Numbered from the stretch's first letter, positions 42,801 to 57,800 are shown. The stretch: 64,000 nt of DNA from Nocardia sp. NRRL S-836 (GCF_001279525.1 NZ_LGDY01000101.1:79039-143038), one strand, 5' to 3'. Translations and numbers: made by a program. Notes: generated by a model from the letters alone, not told the origin.

Positions 42801-45800
42801 GATCGTGGCTCGGGCTCGTGCCGCCGGGCTTGGCGTCGACGTGGCGGATGTGTTCGCTCATCAGACGGTGGCTGAGCTTGCTTCGGCCGTGCGCGACACA
42901 CCTGTGGTCACGCTGGCGGAGCAGGGCGTGGTCACGGGACCCGTTCCGCTGACCCCGATCCAGCGGTGGTTCTTGGCGCAGGACATCCCGAACCGGGATC
43001 ACTGGAACTGGTCGGGTGTGTTCGAGTTGGCGCCGGGCACGGATCCCGCCCGGCTCGCGTCGGCGCTCGACACGCTCGTGGCCCACCACGACGCGTTGCG
43101 CATCCGGTTCACGCCGGACAGCCAGTACAACGCCGGCGTCGAGGTCGCCGGTGTGCTGCAGGTCGCTGCGGTGCCTGACGACGACGTGGTCGCGGAGATG
43201 ACGGCGGCGCAGACGTCGTTGCGGCTGGCCGATGGTCCGTTGCTCGCTGCGGTGTACTTCGATCGCGGTGACGAATCGCCGTGGCTTGGGTTGACCGTGC
43301 ATCACCTGGTGATGGACGGGGTGTCGTGGAACGTGTTGCTGGAGGATCTCGACACCGCGTACCGGTCGGAGGCGTTGGGGCCCAAGACGACCTCGTTCCA
43401 GCACTGGGCCGAGCACCTGCGGGAGCTGGCGGCGGACGAGGAACGCGAGCACTGGGTCGCGGCGACTGCGGACGTGGTCGCGCTGCCGACCGACGGCGAT
43501 GGCCCCAACACCGAGGCGTCCGGCGCCGTGGTGCGCACCTGGCTGGACGCCGGGACCACCACCGCGTTGTTCGGTGAGGCGCACAAGGCCTATCGCACGC
43601 AGGCCAACGACCTGTTGCTGGCCGCGCTGGCCGACGTGCTGGGGGAGTGGGCGGGCACCGGCCACGTGACGGTCGACCTGGAGAGCCACGGCCGTGAAGG
43701 CCTTGACCTGTCGCGCACGGTCGGGTGGTTCACGTCGATCTTCCCGGTGCGGCTGAGCCGGCACGCCGATCCGGGCGCGACGGTGAAGGCGGTCAAGGAG
43801 GAGCTGCGTGCGGTTCCGCGCCGTGGCGTCGGCTACGGCGTGTTGCGGTGGTTGCAGGACGATCTGGTCGATGTGCCGGATCGGCCGGTGTTGTTCAACT
43901 ACCTGGGTGCGTTCGACGCTGTCGACTCGGTCGGGCTGATCCGCCGTGAGCTTCCGGCCGAGCTGGCCGGTCCTGTGCAGGGGCCGGGCGGCACGCGGGC
44001 CTACCCGCTGCAGCTGGAGGTGGTCCGCGCGGACGACGGCCGCCTGCGGATCGACTGGCTGCACAGCACCAACCTGCACGACGCCGCCACCGTGGAACGG
44101 GTCGCGGCCCGGTACGTCGAGGCGTTGCGCGAGCTGGTGGTGCATTGCCGGTCCGGCGTTTCCGGGTTCACGCCGTCGGACTTCCCGCTGGCATCGTTGA
44201 CGCAGTCCGAGGTCGACGGGTTGGCGGAGCGGTATCGGTTGGTGGACGTGTACCGGTTGGCGCCGGTGCAGTCGGGGATGGTGTTCGGTGTCGTGGGCTC
44301 GCCGGTTGAGGGGCTCTACTGGGGGCAGAGCGTCTACGACCTGGCTGGTCCGATCGACGCCGACCGGCTGGCTGCGGCGTGGCGGCAGGTGATCGCGCGG
44401 CATCCGGCGCTGCGCAGCGGGTTCGTGTGGGAGGGCGTCAGCGAACCGGTGCAGGTCGTCCTCGCCGACGCGGACGTGCCGTTGGCGACGCACGACTGGT
44501 CTGGTCTTGATCACGGTGCCCAGCAGGACCGGTTGCGGGAGTTGCTGGCGGCGGATCGCGCGCTGGGGTTCGACCTGGCGGAGCCACCGTTGATGCGGCT
44601 GCACCTGGTCGATCGCGGCGACGGCCGGTTGTGGCTGGTGTGGGGGCTGTACCAGGGGCTGTGCGACGGGTGGAGTCTGCCGGTCGTGATGGACGAGGTC
44701 CTCGCCGCGTACGACGGCGAGCCGCTCGCCCCGGTGCGGCCGTACCGCGAGTTCATCGCGTGGCTGGACGGACGTGACCCGGACGAGTCCGAGGAGTTCT
44801 GGCGGAAGCGGCTGGACGGGTTCGAGGCGCCGACGCCGTTGCCGGTGGACCGGCTTGCTGCGAGCCACTATGCGCAGGACCGGCGGCGTACGCGCCTGGG
44901 CGAGGGTGTGACGGCCCGGCTGGTGGAGCTGGCCCGGCGGGAACGCGTCACGCTCTCGACGGTCGTGCAGGCGGCGTGGGCGAGGGTGTTGTCGGCGTCG
45001 TCGGGTGAGGACGACGTGGTGTTCGGTCTGACGGTGTCGGGTCGTCCCGGTGATCTGGCCGGGGTCGAGTCGATGGTCGGGTTGTTCATCAACACGTTGC
45101 CGGTGCGGACTGTGGTGCCCGCAGAAGTGCCGTTCACGTCGTGGTTGCACGAGTTGCGGGACAACCAGGTTGCACTGCAACGGTTCGAGTACACGCCGTT
45201 GGTGGACGTTCAGCGCTGGTCCGCTGTTCCGGGCGGCCGCGCGCTGTTCGACTCCATCGTCGTGTTCGGCAACTACCCGCACCAGGAACTGCCGGACGAC
45301 CTGGCCGCGGTGCCCGACGGGTACGCCACGGTCGACTCGGTGGAGCAGGGCAACTACCCGCTCACGTTCGCCGTCGACCTGGAACGCACGCTGCGCATCG
45401 AGGCCGAGTTCTCCACGGCCGCCTTCGACGCGGTCACGGTCGAACGGGTCCTCGACCAGCTGGTGGTCGTGCTCACCGCGGTCGCCGAGCAGCCCGAACT
45501 GGCGGTCGCGGACGTGCCGCTGCAGCGGCCGGAGCAGGCCACGCAGCTCGTGGCGTGGGGCGAGACCCCGGTGCCTGTCGCCGAGGCGTCGGTACCCGAG
45601 CTGATCCACGGGTGGGCTGACTCCGTCGCCGTTGCCGTGGTGTGCGGGGCGGAGCGCCTGACGTTTGCCGAGCTGGACGCCCGCGCTGCCGGTGTGGCGG
45701 CACGGCTCCTGCTGGCCGGTGTACTGGCGGAGTCACCGGTCGCCGTGCTGGTGCCGCGCGGTGTCGAGCTGGCGGTGGCGTTCCAGGGCGTGCTGCGCTC

Positions 45801-48800
45801 CGGTGGCGTGTACGTGCCGATCAACCCGGGGCTGCCCGCTGAGCGGCTGGAGTTCCTGCTGGCGGATGCCGGTGCGGTCGCCGCGGTCACGACCGCGTCA
45901 CTGGCCGGCGAGCTGGCCGGATTCGGTGGCGAGGTGGTGGTGCTGGAGGACGTGCTTCCGGTTGCCGATGCTTCACCGGTGATCATCGACCGCGATGCGT
46001 TGGCGTACATCGCTTACACGTCCGGCTCGACCGGACGCCCGAAGGGTGTGGCGGTGACGCACGGCGCGTTGTCGTCTTATGTGGCCGGGTGGCGTGACGG
46101 TCTGGCCGCACTGGGCGGGCCGGGCACGGTGTTGTCGATGTCGGGGCCCGGTTTCGACGTGTCCATCGGTGATATGACCCGTGCGTTGGCGTTCGGGCAG
46201 ACGGTGGTGTTCCTGCCGCACGACGAGCACGTGTCAGTGGAGTCGTTGCACGCCACGTTGGTGGAGAACCAGGTCGAGGTCGCGGAGATCGTGCCGGGCA
46301 TGCTGCTGCGTGACCTGGCGGCGTACTGCCGGGAGGCGGGGCCGGTCGAGTCGTTGCGGCTGGTGATCTCCGGTACGGACATGTGGACGCATGAGGCGTT
46401 GACGGGTGCGGTTGCCGCGGTGGCGCCGAATGCGGTGGCGGGCAACGTGTTCGGTGTGACCGAGGCGGCGATCGACTCGATCTTCCACGCTGTGACGGAG
46501 GACCACCCGGCGGCCGTGGTGCCGATCGGGACGCCGTTGGCCGGTGCTCGTGCCGTCGTGGTCGACTCGGCGATGCGGCCGGTGCCGGTGGGCGTTCCCG
46601 GTGAGCTGCTGGTCGGTGGCGCCGGGGTGGCGCGTGGCTACCTGCGCCGGCCTGATCTGACCGCTGTGCGTTTCGTGCCTGACGTGTTTGGCGGTTCTGG
46701 TGGCCGCTTGTACCGGACTGGCGACCGGGCGCGGTGGCGTGCCGACGGGACGATCGAGTTCCTGGGCCGGGTGGACGAGCAGGTGAAGATCCGCGGCTAT
46801 CGGGTGGAGCCCGGTGAGGTCGAGGTTGTCATCGGTGACCATCCGGACGTGCGTGATGTCGTTGTGGTGGCACGGGATGGTGGTCCGCACGGTGGTAAGC
46901 GGCTTGTGGCGTATGTCGTGGCTGAGGGGGAGTTCAGCGGGTCGGCGTTGCGGTCGTGGTTGCGGGAGCGGGTGCCGGACTGGTTGCGGGAGCGGGTGCC
47001 GGACTACCTGGTGCCGTCGGTGTTCGTTGCGCTGGACCGGTTGCCGCTCACCCCGAACGGCAAGGTCGACCGGCGTGGGCTGCCTGATCCGGAGCCCGAG
47101 GCGGCGGACGCGTATGTCGCGCCCCGGACCGTTGCCGAGGAGACGCTCGCGGCGGTGTGGAGCGGTGTGCTCGGTGTTGACCGGGTGGGTGTGCACGACA
47201 ACTTCTTCGAGCTGGGTGGAGACTCGATTCTGAGTCTGCAGATCGTTGCTCGGGTGCGTGCGGCTGGTCTTGGCGTTGATGTGGCGGAGGTGTTCGCCCA
47301 TCAGACGGTGGCCGAGCTGGCGTCGGTCGTGCGGGATGCCCCGGCGGCGACGCTCGCCGAGCAGGGCGTGGTGACCGGGACCATTCCGCTGACACCGATT
47401 CAGCGGTGGTTCCTGGCGCAGGACATCCCGAACCGGGATCACTGGAACTGGTCGGGAATGTTCGAGTTGGCACCGGGCACCGATCCTGGTCGGCTTGGGT
47501 CGGCACTCGATCAGCTTGTCGCTCATCACGACGCGTTGCGCATCCGGTTCACGCCGGACAGCCAGTACAACGCACCGGTTGGTGCGGGCGGGTTCCTGCG
47601 CGTTGTCGAGGCGGCCGACGACGAGTCGGTGGTCGCGGAGATGACGGCGGCGCAGACGTCGTTGCGGCTGGCCGATGGCCCGTTGCTCGCTGCCGTGTAC
47701 TTCGACCGGGGCGAGTTGCCTGCGTGGCTGGGGTTGATCGTGCATCACGTGGTGATGGACGGGGTGTCGTGGAACGTTCTGCTGGAGGACCTCGACACCG
47801 CGTACCGCTCGGAGGCGCTGGGGCCCAAGACGACCTCGTTCCGCCAGTGGGCCGAAGTCTTGCAGGAGCTGGACGCGGGGGCCGAGCGGGAGACCTGGCT
47901 CGCGCAGACCGCGGACGTGGTGGACCTGCCGCAGGACCACCACGGCCCCAACACCGAGACCTCGGCCGGCGTCGTGCGGTCGTGGCTGGACGCCGACCTC
48001 ACCGCCGCGCTCATGGGCGACGCCCACCGCGCCTACCGCACCCAGGCCAACGACCTGCTGCTGACCGCTCTCGCCCAGGCGTTGGGGGAGTGGGCGGGCA
48101 CCGGCCACGTGACGGTCGACCTGGAGAGCCACGGCCGTGAGGCGGTGGCCGACGGCGTGGACCTGTCGCGCACGGTCGGGTACTTCACGTCGATCTTCCC
48201 GGTCCGGCTGACGCACGAGCACGATCCGGCGGCGGCGATCAAGGCCGTGAAGGAGGAGCTGCGCGCGGTTCCACGCCGTGGTGTGGGTTATGGCGTGTTG
48301 CGGTGGTTGCAGGACGACCTGGTCGATGTGCCGGATCGGCCGGTGTTGTTCAACTACCTGGGCGCGTTCGACGCCGTCGACTCGGTCGGGTTGATCCGTC
48401 GCGAGCTCCCCGCCGAGCTGGCCGGGCCGAGCGAGGGACCGGGCGGGACGCGGTCGCACGTGCTGCAGATCGAGGCCCAGCAGGCCGCGGACGGGCGCCT
48501 GCAGGTGGACTGGCACTTCAGCCACAACCTGCACGACGCCGCCACCGTGGAACGGGTCGCGGCCCGGTACGTCGAGGCGTTGCGTCGGCTGGTGGCGCAT
48601 TGCCGGTCCGGGGTCTCCGGGTTCACGCCGTCCGACTTCCCGTTGGCGTCGTTGACGCAACGCGATGTGGACGGGCTCGCGGGGCGGTATCCGTTGGTGG
48701 ACGTGTACCGGTTGGCGCCGGTGCAGTCGGGCATGCTGTTCGGCGTTGTCGGGTCGCCGGTCGACGGGCTCTACTGGGGACAAGGGGTCTACGACCTCAG

Positions 48801-51800
48801 CGGGCCGCTGGACGTCGAGCGGTTCGCTGCCGCGTGGCGGTCCGTGACCGCCCGGCATCCGGCGCTGCGCAGCGGGTTCGTGTGGGAGGGCGTCAGCGAG
48901 CCGGTGCAGGTCGTGCTGGCCGATGTCGACGTTCCGGTGGAGCAGCGGGACTGGTCGGGGCTCGACGACGTTGCCCAGCAGGACCGGTTGCGGGAGTTGC
49001 TGGCGGCGGATCGCGCGCTGGGGTTCGACCTGGCGGCACCGCCGTTGATGCGGCTTTACCTGGTGGACCGCGGCGACGGCCGGTTGTGGCTGGTCTGGGG
49101 GCTGTACCAGGGGTTGTGCGACGGGTGGAGTCTGCCCGTGGTGATGGACGAGGTGTCCGCCGCCTACCAGGGACAGGCTCTGGAGCCGGTGCGGTCGTAC
49201 CGGGACTTCATCGCGTGGCTGGGACGGCGTGACCCGGCCGGGTCGGAAGGGTTCTGGCGCACCTACCTGGACGGTTTCGACGCTCCCACACCACTTCCGG
49301 TCGACCGGCTGGCCGGCAGCCACCACGACCAGGACCGGCGCCGGATGCTGCTGGACGAGACCGTCACCGGGAAGCTCGTGGAGCTGGCCCGGCGGGAACG
49401 TGTCACGTTGTCGACGGTCGTGCAGGCGGCGTGGGCGCTGCTGCTGTCGACGTACTCGGGCGAGGACGACGTGGTGTTCGGCCTCACCGTGTCCGGCCGC
49501 CCGGCGGACCTGGCCGGCATCGAGTCCATGGTCGGGTTGTTCATCAACACGTTGCCGGTGCGGGCCGTGGTCCCCGTGGACAGGTCGTTCGCCGCGTGGC
49601 TGCCCGAGCTGCAGGACAACCAGGTTGCGCTGCAACGGTTCGAGTACACGCCGCTGGTGGACGTGCAGCGCTGGTCGGCTGTTCCGGCGGGCCGTGCGTT
49701 GTTCGACTCGATCGTGGTGTTCGGCAACTACCCGCAGGAGGAACAGCCGGAGGACCTGGGCGGGGTGCAGGCCGCCGACTCGGTGGAACAGGGCAACTAC
49801 CCGCTGACCTTCGCCGTCGACCTCGAACGCGTGCTGCGGGTCGAGGCGGAGTTCTCGACGGCGGCGTTCGACGCGGTCACGGTCGAGCGGATCCTCGACC
49901 AGCTCGCGGTGGTGCTGACCATCGTGGCGGAACGGCCTGACCTGGCGGTGCGTGACGTGCCGTTGCAGCGGCCCGGGCAGGCGGCGGAGCTGGTGGCGTG
50001 GGGTGCCACCCCGGTACCTGCGGCCGAACGGCCGGTGCCGGAGCTGATCGCCGGGTGGCGTTCGTCCGAGGTCGCGGTGGTGTGCAGGGACGATCGGCTG
50101 ACGTTCGCCGAGCTGGGTGTCCTGGCCGATGCCCTGGCTGCGCGGCTGCGGCGGGCCGGTGTGGCGGTGGGTGCGTCCGTCGGCGTGCTGGTGCCGCGTG
50201 GGGTCGAGCTGGCGGTGGCGTTCCAGGGGGTGTTGCGGGCTGGTGGGGTGTACGTGCCGGTGAACCCTGGCCTGCCTGCTGATCGGTTGGAGTTCCTGCT
50301 GGCCGACTCCGGGGTGGTTGCGGCGGTGACGACGCCGGAGCTGGCCGGGGAGTTGGCTGGGTTCGCGGGTGCGGTGCTGCTGGTGGGTGACGCGTCCGGG
50401 GCTCCTGATGAGCTGCTCGCGCTGGCCGACCGCGCCGCGCCGGCCAGCCGGGCCACGGTGGTCGACCTGGGTGCGGCAGCGGAGCCGCTCGCGTCGGGCG
50501 ACCCGTTGGCGTTGATCGAGCCGCTCGCGCCGGTCGACCCGGCCGCGGTGGCGTACATCGCCTACACGTCCGGTTCCACCGGGCGCCCGAAGGGTGTGGC
50601 GGTCACCCATGCCGCGCTTTCGTCGTACGTGGCCGGCTGGCGGGACGGGCTGCGTGCGCTGGGCGGGCCGGGCACCGTGCTGTCGATGTCCGGGCCGGGG
50701 TTCGACGTCTCCATCGGCGACATGACGCGTGCGTTGGCTTTCGGGCAGACGGTGGTGTTCCTGCCGCACGACGAGCACGTCACCGTGGAGTCGTTGCACC
50801 GCACCCTGGTCGACCACGAGGTCGAGGTCGCGGAGATCGTGCCGGGCATGCTCCTGCGTGACCTGGCGGCGTACAGCCGGACGGCGGGTCCGGTGGAGAG
50901 CCTGCGGCTGGTGATCTCCGGTACCGACCTGTGGACCCACGAGGCGTTGACGCGTGCGGTTGCCGAGGTGGCGCCGAACGCGGTGGCGGGCAACGTCTTC
51001 GGCGTGACCGAGGCGGCGATCGACTCGATCTTCCACTCCGTCACCGAGGACCACCCCGCGGCTGTCGTGCCGATCGGTACTCCGCTGGCGGGTGCGCAGG
51101 CGTTCGTGGTGGACGGGTCGTTGCGGCCGGTGCCGGTGGGTGTGCCGGGTGAGTTGCTGGTCGGCGGGCCAGGAGTCGCGCAGGGGTACGTGGGTCGGCC
51201 GGATCTGACTGCGGAACGGTTCGTGCCCGATGTGTTCACCGGTTCTGGTGGGCGGCTCTACCGCACGGGTGACCGGGCGCGGTGGCGTGCCGACGGCACG
51301 ATCGAGTTCCTGGGGCGGGTGGACGAGCAGGTCAAGATCCGTGGCTACCGGGTGGAGCCGGGTGAGGTCGAGGTCGTCCTCGGCGACCACCCCAACGTGC
51401 GTGATGTCGTTGTGGTCGCACGGGATGGCGGGCAGCATGGCGGCAAACGGCTTGTCGCGTACGTCGTCACGGAAGGCGACTTCAACGCGAAGGTCCTGCG
51501 GTCCTGGTTGCGGGAGCGTGTGCCGGATTATCTTGTGCCGTCGGTGTTCGTCGCCCTGGAACGCCTGCCGCTCACCCCGAACGGCAAGGTCGACCGGCGC
51601 GGGCTGCCTGACCCCGAGCCCGAGGCGACTGAAACCTATGTCGCGCCACGAACCGCGGTCGAGGAGAGGCTTGCGGCGGTGTGGGCGCAGGTGCTGGGTG
51701 CCGAACGGGTCGGTGTGCACGACAACTTCTTCGAACTCGGCGGTGACTCGATCCTGAGTCTGCAGATCGTGGCCAGGACCAGGGCGGCGGGCTGGGGTGT

Positions 51801-54800
51801 CGACGTGGCGGACGTGTTCGCCCACCAGACCATCGCGGAGCTCGCCCTTGCCGTGCGTGACGCGCCTGCGGCGACGGTGGCCGATCAGGGTGTTGTGGCC
51901 GGGCCGGTGCCGTTCACGCCGATTCAGCGGTGGTTCTTGGCGCAGGACATTCCGAACCGTGATCACTGGAACTGGTCGGGTGTGTTCGAACTGGCCGCCG
52001 GCACCGATCCGGAACGGCTCGCGCGTGCGCTCGAATCCGTTGTCGCCCATCACGACGCGCTTCGGATCCGGTTCACGTTGGATGGTCAGTACAACGCTCC
52101 GGTTGACCACGGCGGGTTCTTGCATGTGGTTGACGGGGATGTGGTCGAGCACATGACGGCGGCGCAGGAGTCGTTGCGGCTGGCGGATGGTCCGTTGCTT
52201 GCTGCTGTGTACTTCGACCGGGGCGAACTACCTGCGTGGCTTGGGTTGACCGTGCATCACCTGGTGATGGACGGGGTGTCGTGGAACGTCTTGCTGGAGG
52301 ACCTGGACACCGTCTACGGCGGCGGCAAGCTCGGGCCGAAGACGACGTCGTTCCAGCAGTGGGCACTGCAACTGCAGGACGACGATGCGAGCGGCGAACG
52401 TGAGCATTGGGTTGCGGCGACTGGCGATGTGGTCGCGCTTCCCGCTGACGGCGATGGTCCGAACAGCCACACGTCCGAGGCGATCGTGCAGTCCTGGCTG
52501 GACGCCGGGACGACCGCGGCGCTGCTCGGTGATGCGCACAGGGCGTACCGCACGCAGGGTAACGACCTGTTGCTCGCCGCACTTGCACAGACGTTGGGGG
52601 AGTGGGCCGGCAGCGACCACATCACGATTGACCTGGAAAGCCACGGCCGTGAAGGCGCGGACCTGTCGCGCACGGTCGGGTGGTTCACGTCGATCTTCCC
52701 GGTTCGCCTGACGCACCAGCGCGATCCGGCGGCGGCGATCAAGGCGGTCAAGGAAGAGCTGCGGGCCGTGCCACGCCGTGGCGTGGGCTACGGGGTGCTG
52801 CGGTGGCTGCGGAACGACCTGACCGACGCGTCGGATCGGCCGGTGCTGTTCAACTACCTCGGCGCCCACGACGTCGGTGACTCGGCCGGGCTGATCCGGC
52901 GGGAGCTCGACGGTGCGCTCGCCGGCCCGAGTGAAGGTGCTGGCGGGACGCGGTCGCACGAGTTGCAGCTGGAGGTGCAGCAGGCTGCTGACGGACGGCT
53001 GTCGATCGAGTGGTTCCACTCCACCAACCGGCACGACACCGCCACGGTCGAACGGGTTGCCGCGCGGTACGTCGAGGCGTTGCGCGAGCTGGTCGAACAC
53101 TGCCGGTCGACGGCCGGTGGTTTCACGCCGTCGGACTTCCCGCTGGCGTCGCTGGCCCAGTCCGAGGTCGACGGGTTGGCGGAGCGGTATCGGTTGGTGG
53201 ACGTGTACCGGTTGGCGCCGGTGCAGTCGGGCATGCTGTTCGGTGTCGTCGGTTCGCCGGTCGAGGGACTCTACTGGGGCCAGAGCGTCTACGACCTGGC
53301 CGGGCCGATCGAGGTGGAACGGTTCGCGGCAGCGTGGCGTGCGGTGGTCGGCCGGCACCCGGCGCTGCGCAGCGGGTTCGTGTGGGAGGGCGTGGCCGAG
53401 CCGGTGCAGGTGGTGCTCGGCGAGGTCGAGGTGCCGCTCGCCACTCACGACTGGTCGGGGCTGGACGATGCTGCGCAACAGGTGCGGTTGCAGGAGTTGC
53501 TGGCGGAGGACCGCGCGCTCGGGTTCGACCTGGCGGCGCCACCATTGCTGCGGCTGTACCTCGTTGACCGCGGCAACGGGCAGAACTGGCTGATCTGGGG
53601 CCTGTACCAGGGCTTGTGCGACGGGTGGAGCCTGCCGGTCGTGATGGACGAGGTGTCCGCCGCCTACCAGGGCAGCGAGCTTGAACCCACCCGGCCCTAC
53701 CGGGACTTCATCGCCTGGCTGGACGGGCGTGACCCGGCCGAGCCGGAAGCCTTCTGGCGCACCTACCTCAGCGGGTTCGAGGCGCCCACCCCGCTGCCCG
53801 CCGACCGGCTGGCCGCGAGCCACTACGACCAGGACCGGCGGCGTACGCGCCTGAGTGAGGGTGTGACGGCCAGGCTGGTGGAGTTGGCTCGACGTGAGCG
53901 GGTCACGTTGTCGACTGTGGTGCAGGCGGCGTGGGCGAAGGTGTTGTCGGCGTCGTCGGGTGAGGACGACGTGGTGTTCGGCCTCACTGTGTCCGGACGC
54001 CCGGCGGACCTGGCCGGCGTCGAGTCGATGGTCGGGTTGTTCATCAACACATTGCCGGTGCGGGCTGTGGTGCCGGTGGACGTGCCGTTCACGTCGTGGT
54101 TGCACGAGTTGCGGGACAACCAGGTTGCGCTGCAACGGTTTGAGTACACGCCGTTGGTGGATGTCCAGCGGTGGTCGGCGGTATCGCACGGGCGTGCGTT
54201 GTTCGACAGCATCGTGGTGTTCGGCAACTACCCGCAGGAGGAACAGCCGGAGGACCTGGGCGGGGTGCAGGCCGCCGACTCGGTGGAGCAGGGCAACTAC
54301 CCGCTCACGTTCGCGATCGACCTGGAGGCGACGCTCAAGGTCGAGGCAGAGTTCTCGACGGCGGCGTTCGACGCGGTCACGGTGGAACGGGTCCTCGACC
54401 AGCTCAAGGTCGTGCTGACCACCGTGGCCGAGCGGCCGGACCTGCTGGTGCGGGACGTCCCGCTGCACCGCCCGGCTCAGGCCGCCCAGGTCGTGGAGTG
54501 GGGCAGCACCGCGCCGGCGGCGGTCGAACGGCCGGTGCCGGACCTGATCGCCGGATGGGCGTCGGCGGAGGTCGCGGCGATCTGCGGTGCCGAACGGCTG
54601 ACGTTCGCCGAGCTGGGTGTGCTGGCGGATGCGTTGGCTCTGCGGCTGCGGCAGGGCGGTGTGACGGTCGGGGCGCCGGTGGCCGTGCTCGTGCCGCGCG
54701 GGATCGAGCTGGCGGTCGCCTTCCAGGGGGTGTTGCGGGCTGGTGGGGTGTACGTGCCGATCAACCCGGGGCTTCCCGCTGACCGGCTGGAGTTCCTGCT

Positions 54801-57800
54801 GGCCGACGCCGGGGTGGTTGCCGCGGTGACGACGTCGGAGCTGGGCGGGGAGTTGGCCGGGTTCACGGGCGCGGTGCTGCTGGTGCGCGACGCGTCCGGG
54901 GCGGGCGCGTCGGCCGACCGCGCCGCGTCGCCGGACCGGGCCGCGGTTGTCGACTCAGCCGCTTCGGCACAGCCGCTCCCGCCGATCGATCCGGCCGCGC
55001 TGGCGTATGTGGCGTACACGTCGGGATCGACCGGGCGGCCGAAGGGCGTCGCCGTGACGCACGGCGCGCTCTCGTCGTACGTGGCGGGGTGGCGGGACGG
55101 GTTGCGCGCGTTGGACGGGCCTGGGCCGGTGCTGTCGATGTCGGGCCCTGGGTTCGACGTGTCCATCGGTGACATGACGCGTGCGCTGGCGTTCGGGCAG
55201 ACGGTGGTGTTCCTGCCGCACGACGAGCACGTGTCCGTCGAGTCGTTGCACCGCACGCTCTCCACGCACGACGTGGCGATCGCCGAGATCGTGCCCGGCA
55301 TGCTGCTGCGCGACCTCGCGGCACACTGCCGCACCGCCGGTCCGGTGGAGAGCCTGCGCCTGGTGATCTCCGGTACGGACATGTGGACGCACGACGCGCT
55401 CACCAGCGCTGTCGCGGACGTCGCACCCAACGCGGTGGCGGGCAACGTCTTCGGCGTGACCGAGGCGGCGATCGACTCGATCTTCCACCCGGTGGGCGAG
55501 GACCACCCCGCCGCCGTGGTGCCGATCGGTACTCCGCTCGCGGGTGCGCAGGCGTTCGTGGTGGACGGGTCGTTGCGGCCGGTGCCGGTCGGTGTGCCGG
55601 GTGAGTTGCTGGTCGGTGGTCCGGGTGTGGCGCAGGGGTATGTGGGTCGGCCGGATCTGACCTCGGAACGGTTCGTTCCTGACGTGTTCGGCACGGCGGG
55701 CGGCCGGCTCTACCGGACCGGTGACCGAGCGCGGTGGCGTGCCGACGGGACGATCGAGTTCCTGGGCCGGATGGACGAGCAGGTCAAAATCCGCGGCTAT
55801 CGGGTGGAGCCCGGCGAGGTCGAAGTTGTCCTCGGCGATCACCCCGGTGTGCGTGATGTTGTTGTGGTGGCGCGGGATGGTGGACCGCACGGCGGCAAGC
55901 GGCTCGTCGCGTACGTCGTGGCCGAAGGGGAGTTCAGCGGGTCGGCGTTGCGGTCGTGGCTGCGGGAGAGGGTGCCGGACTACCTGGTTCCCTCGGTGTT
56001 CGTTGGCCTGGAACGGTTGCCGCTCACCCCGAACGGCAAGGTCGACCGGCGTGGGCTGCCCGACCCGGAGCCCGAGACGGCCGGCGAGGCGTATGTCGCG
56101 CCGCGGACCGCTGCCGAGGAGACGCTCGCGTCGGTGTGGAGTGGCGTGCTGGGCGTCGGGCGCGTCGGTGTGCACGACAACTTCTTCGAGCTGGGTGGCG
56201 ACTCGATCCTGAGCCTGCAGATCGTGGCTCGGGCTCGTGCCGCCGGGCTTGGCGTCGACGTGGCGGACGTGTTCGCCCACCAGTCGGTGGCCGAGCTGGC
56301 GTCGGTCGTGCGGGACGCCCCGGCCGCGACGCTCGCCGAGCAGGGCGTGGTCACCGGGCCCGTTCCGTTCACGCCGATCCAGCGGTGGTTTCTGGCGCAG
56401 GACATCCCGAACCGGGACCACTGGAACTGGTCGGGCATGTTCGAACTGGCAGCCGGCACTGATCCCGACCGGCTCGCACGGGCGATCGACGCGCTCGTCG
56501 CTCACCACGACGCATTGCGCATCCGGTTCACGCCGGACAGCCAGCACAACGCGCCGAGTGACCACAGCAGGTTCCTGCGTGTGGTCGACGGGGACGTGGT
56601 CGAGCACATGACCGCGGCGCAGGAGTCGTTGCGGCTGGCCGATGGTCCGTTGCTCGCCGCTGTGTACCTCGATCGCGGTGACCAGCCGCCGTGGCTGGGG
56701 TTGACCGTGCATCACCTGGTGATGGACGGCGTGTCGTGGACCATCCTGTTGGAGGACCTCGACACCGTCTATCACGGTGGCGAGCTCGGGCCGAAGACGA
56801 CGTCGTTCCAGCAGTGGGCATTGCAGTTGCAGGACGATGACGCGAGCGGTGAACGTGACCACTGGGTTGCGGCGACCGCGGACGTCGTGGCGCTTCCGGC
56901 CGACGGCAACGGTCCGAACACGGACGCGTCCGAGGCGATCGTGCAGTCGTGGCTGGACGCCGACACGACCGCGGCACTGCTCGGTGATGCGCACAAGGCG
57001 TACCGCACCCAGGGCAACGACCTGCTGCTGACCGCTCTCGCCCAGGCGCTGGGGGAGTGGGCCGGCAGCGACCACGTCACCCTCGACCTGGAGAGCCACG
57101 GCCGTGAGGGTGCGGACCTGTCCCGGACGGTCGGGTGGTTCACCTCGATCTTCCCGGTGCGTCTCACCCACCAGCGCGATCCGGCGGCGGCGATCAAGGC
57201 GGTCAAGGAAGAACTCCGGGCTGTGCCACGCCGTGGCGTGGGTTACGGGGTGCTGCGGTGGCTGCGCAACGACCTGACCGACGCACCGGACCGGCCCGTG
57301 CTGTTCAACTACCTCGGCGCGCACGACGCGTCCGACGACACGGCCGGGCTGATCCGCCGGGAGCTGGACGGTGACCTGGCCGGGCCGAGCGAGTGCGCGG
57401 GTGGGACGCGGTCGCACCTGCTGCAGGTCGAGGTGCAGCAGACCGCTGACGGGCGGCTGTCGATCGAGTGGTTCCACTCCACCGACAACCACGACACCGC
57501 CACGGTCGAACGGGTCGCCGCGCGGTACGTCGAGGCGTTGCGCGAGCTGGTCGACCATTGCCGATCTGCTGCCGGTGGGTTCACGCCGTCGGACTTCCCG
57601 TTGGCATCCCTCACGCAGGACGAGGTCGACGGGCTCGTGGCACGCCGTCCGTCCCTTGTGGACGTGTACCGGCTCGCACCGGTCCAGTCGGGCATGGTGT
57701 TCGGTGTCGTCGGGTCGCCGGTCGACGGCCTCTACTGGGGTCAGGGCGTCTACGACCTGGCCGGTTCGATCGACGCCGACCGGCTGGCCGGTGCGTGGCG

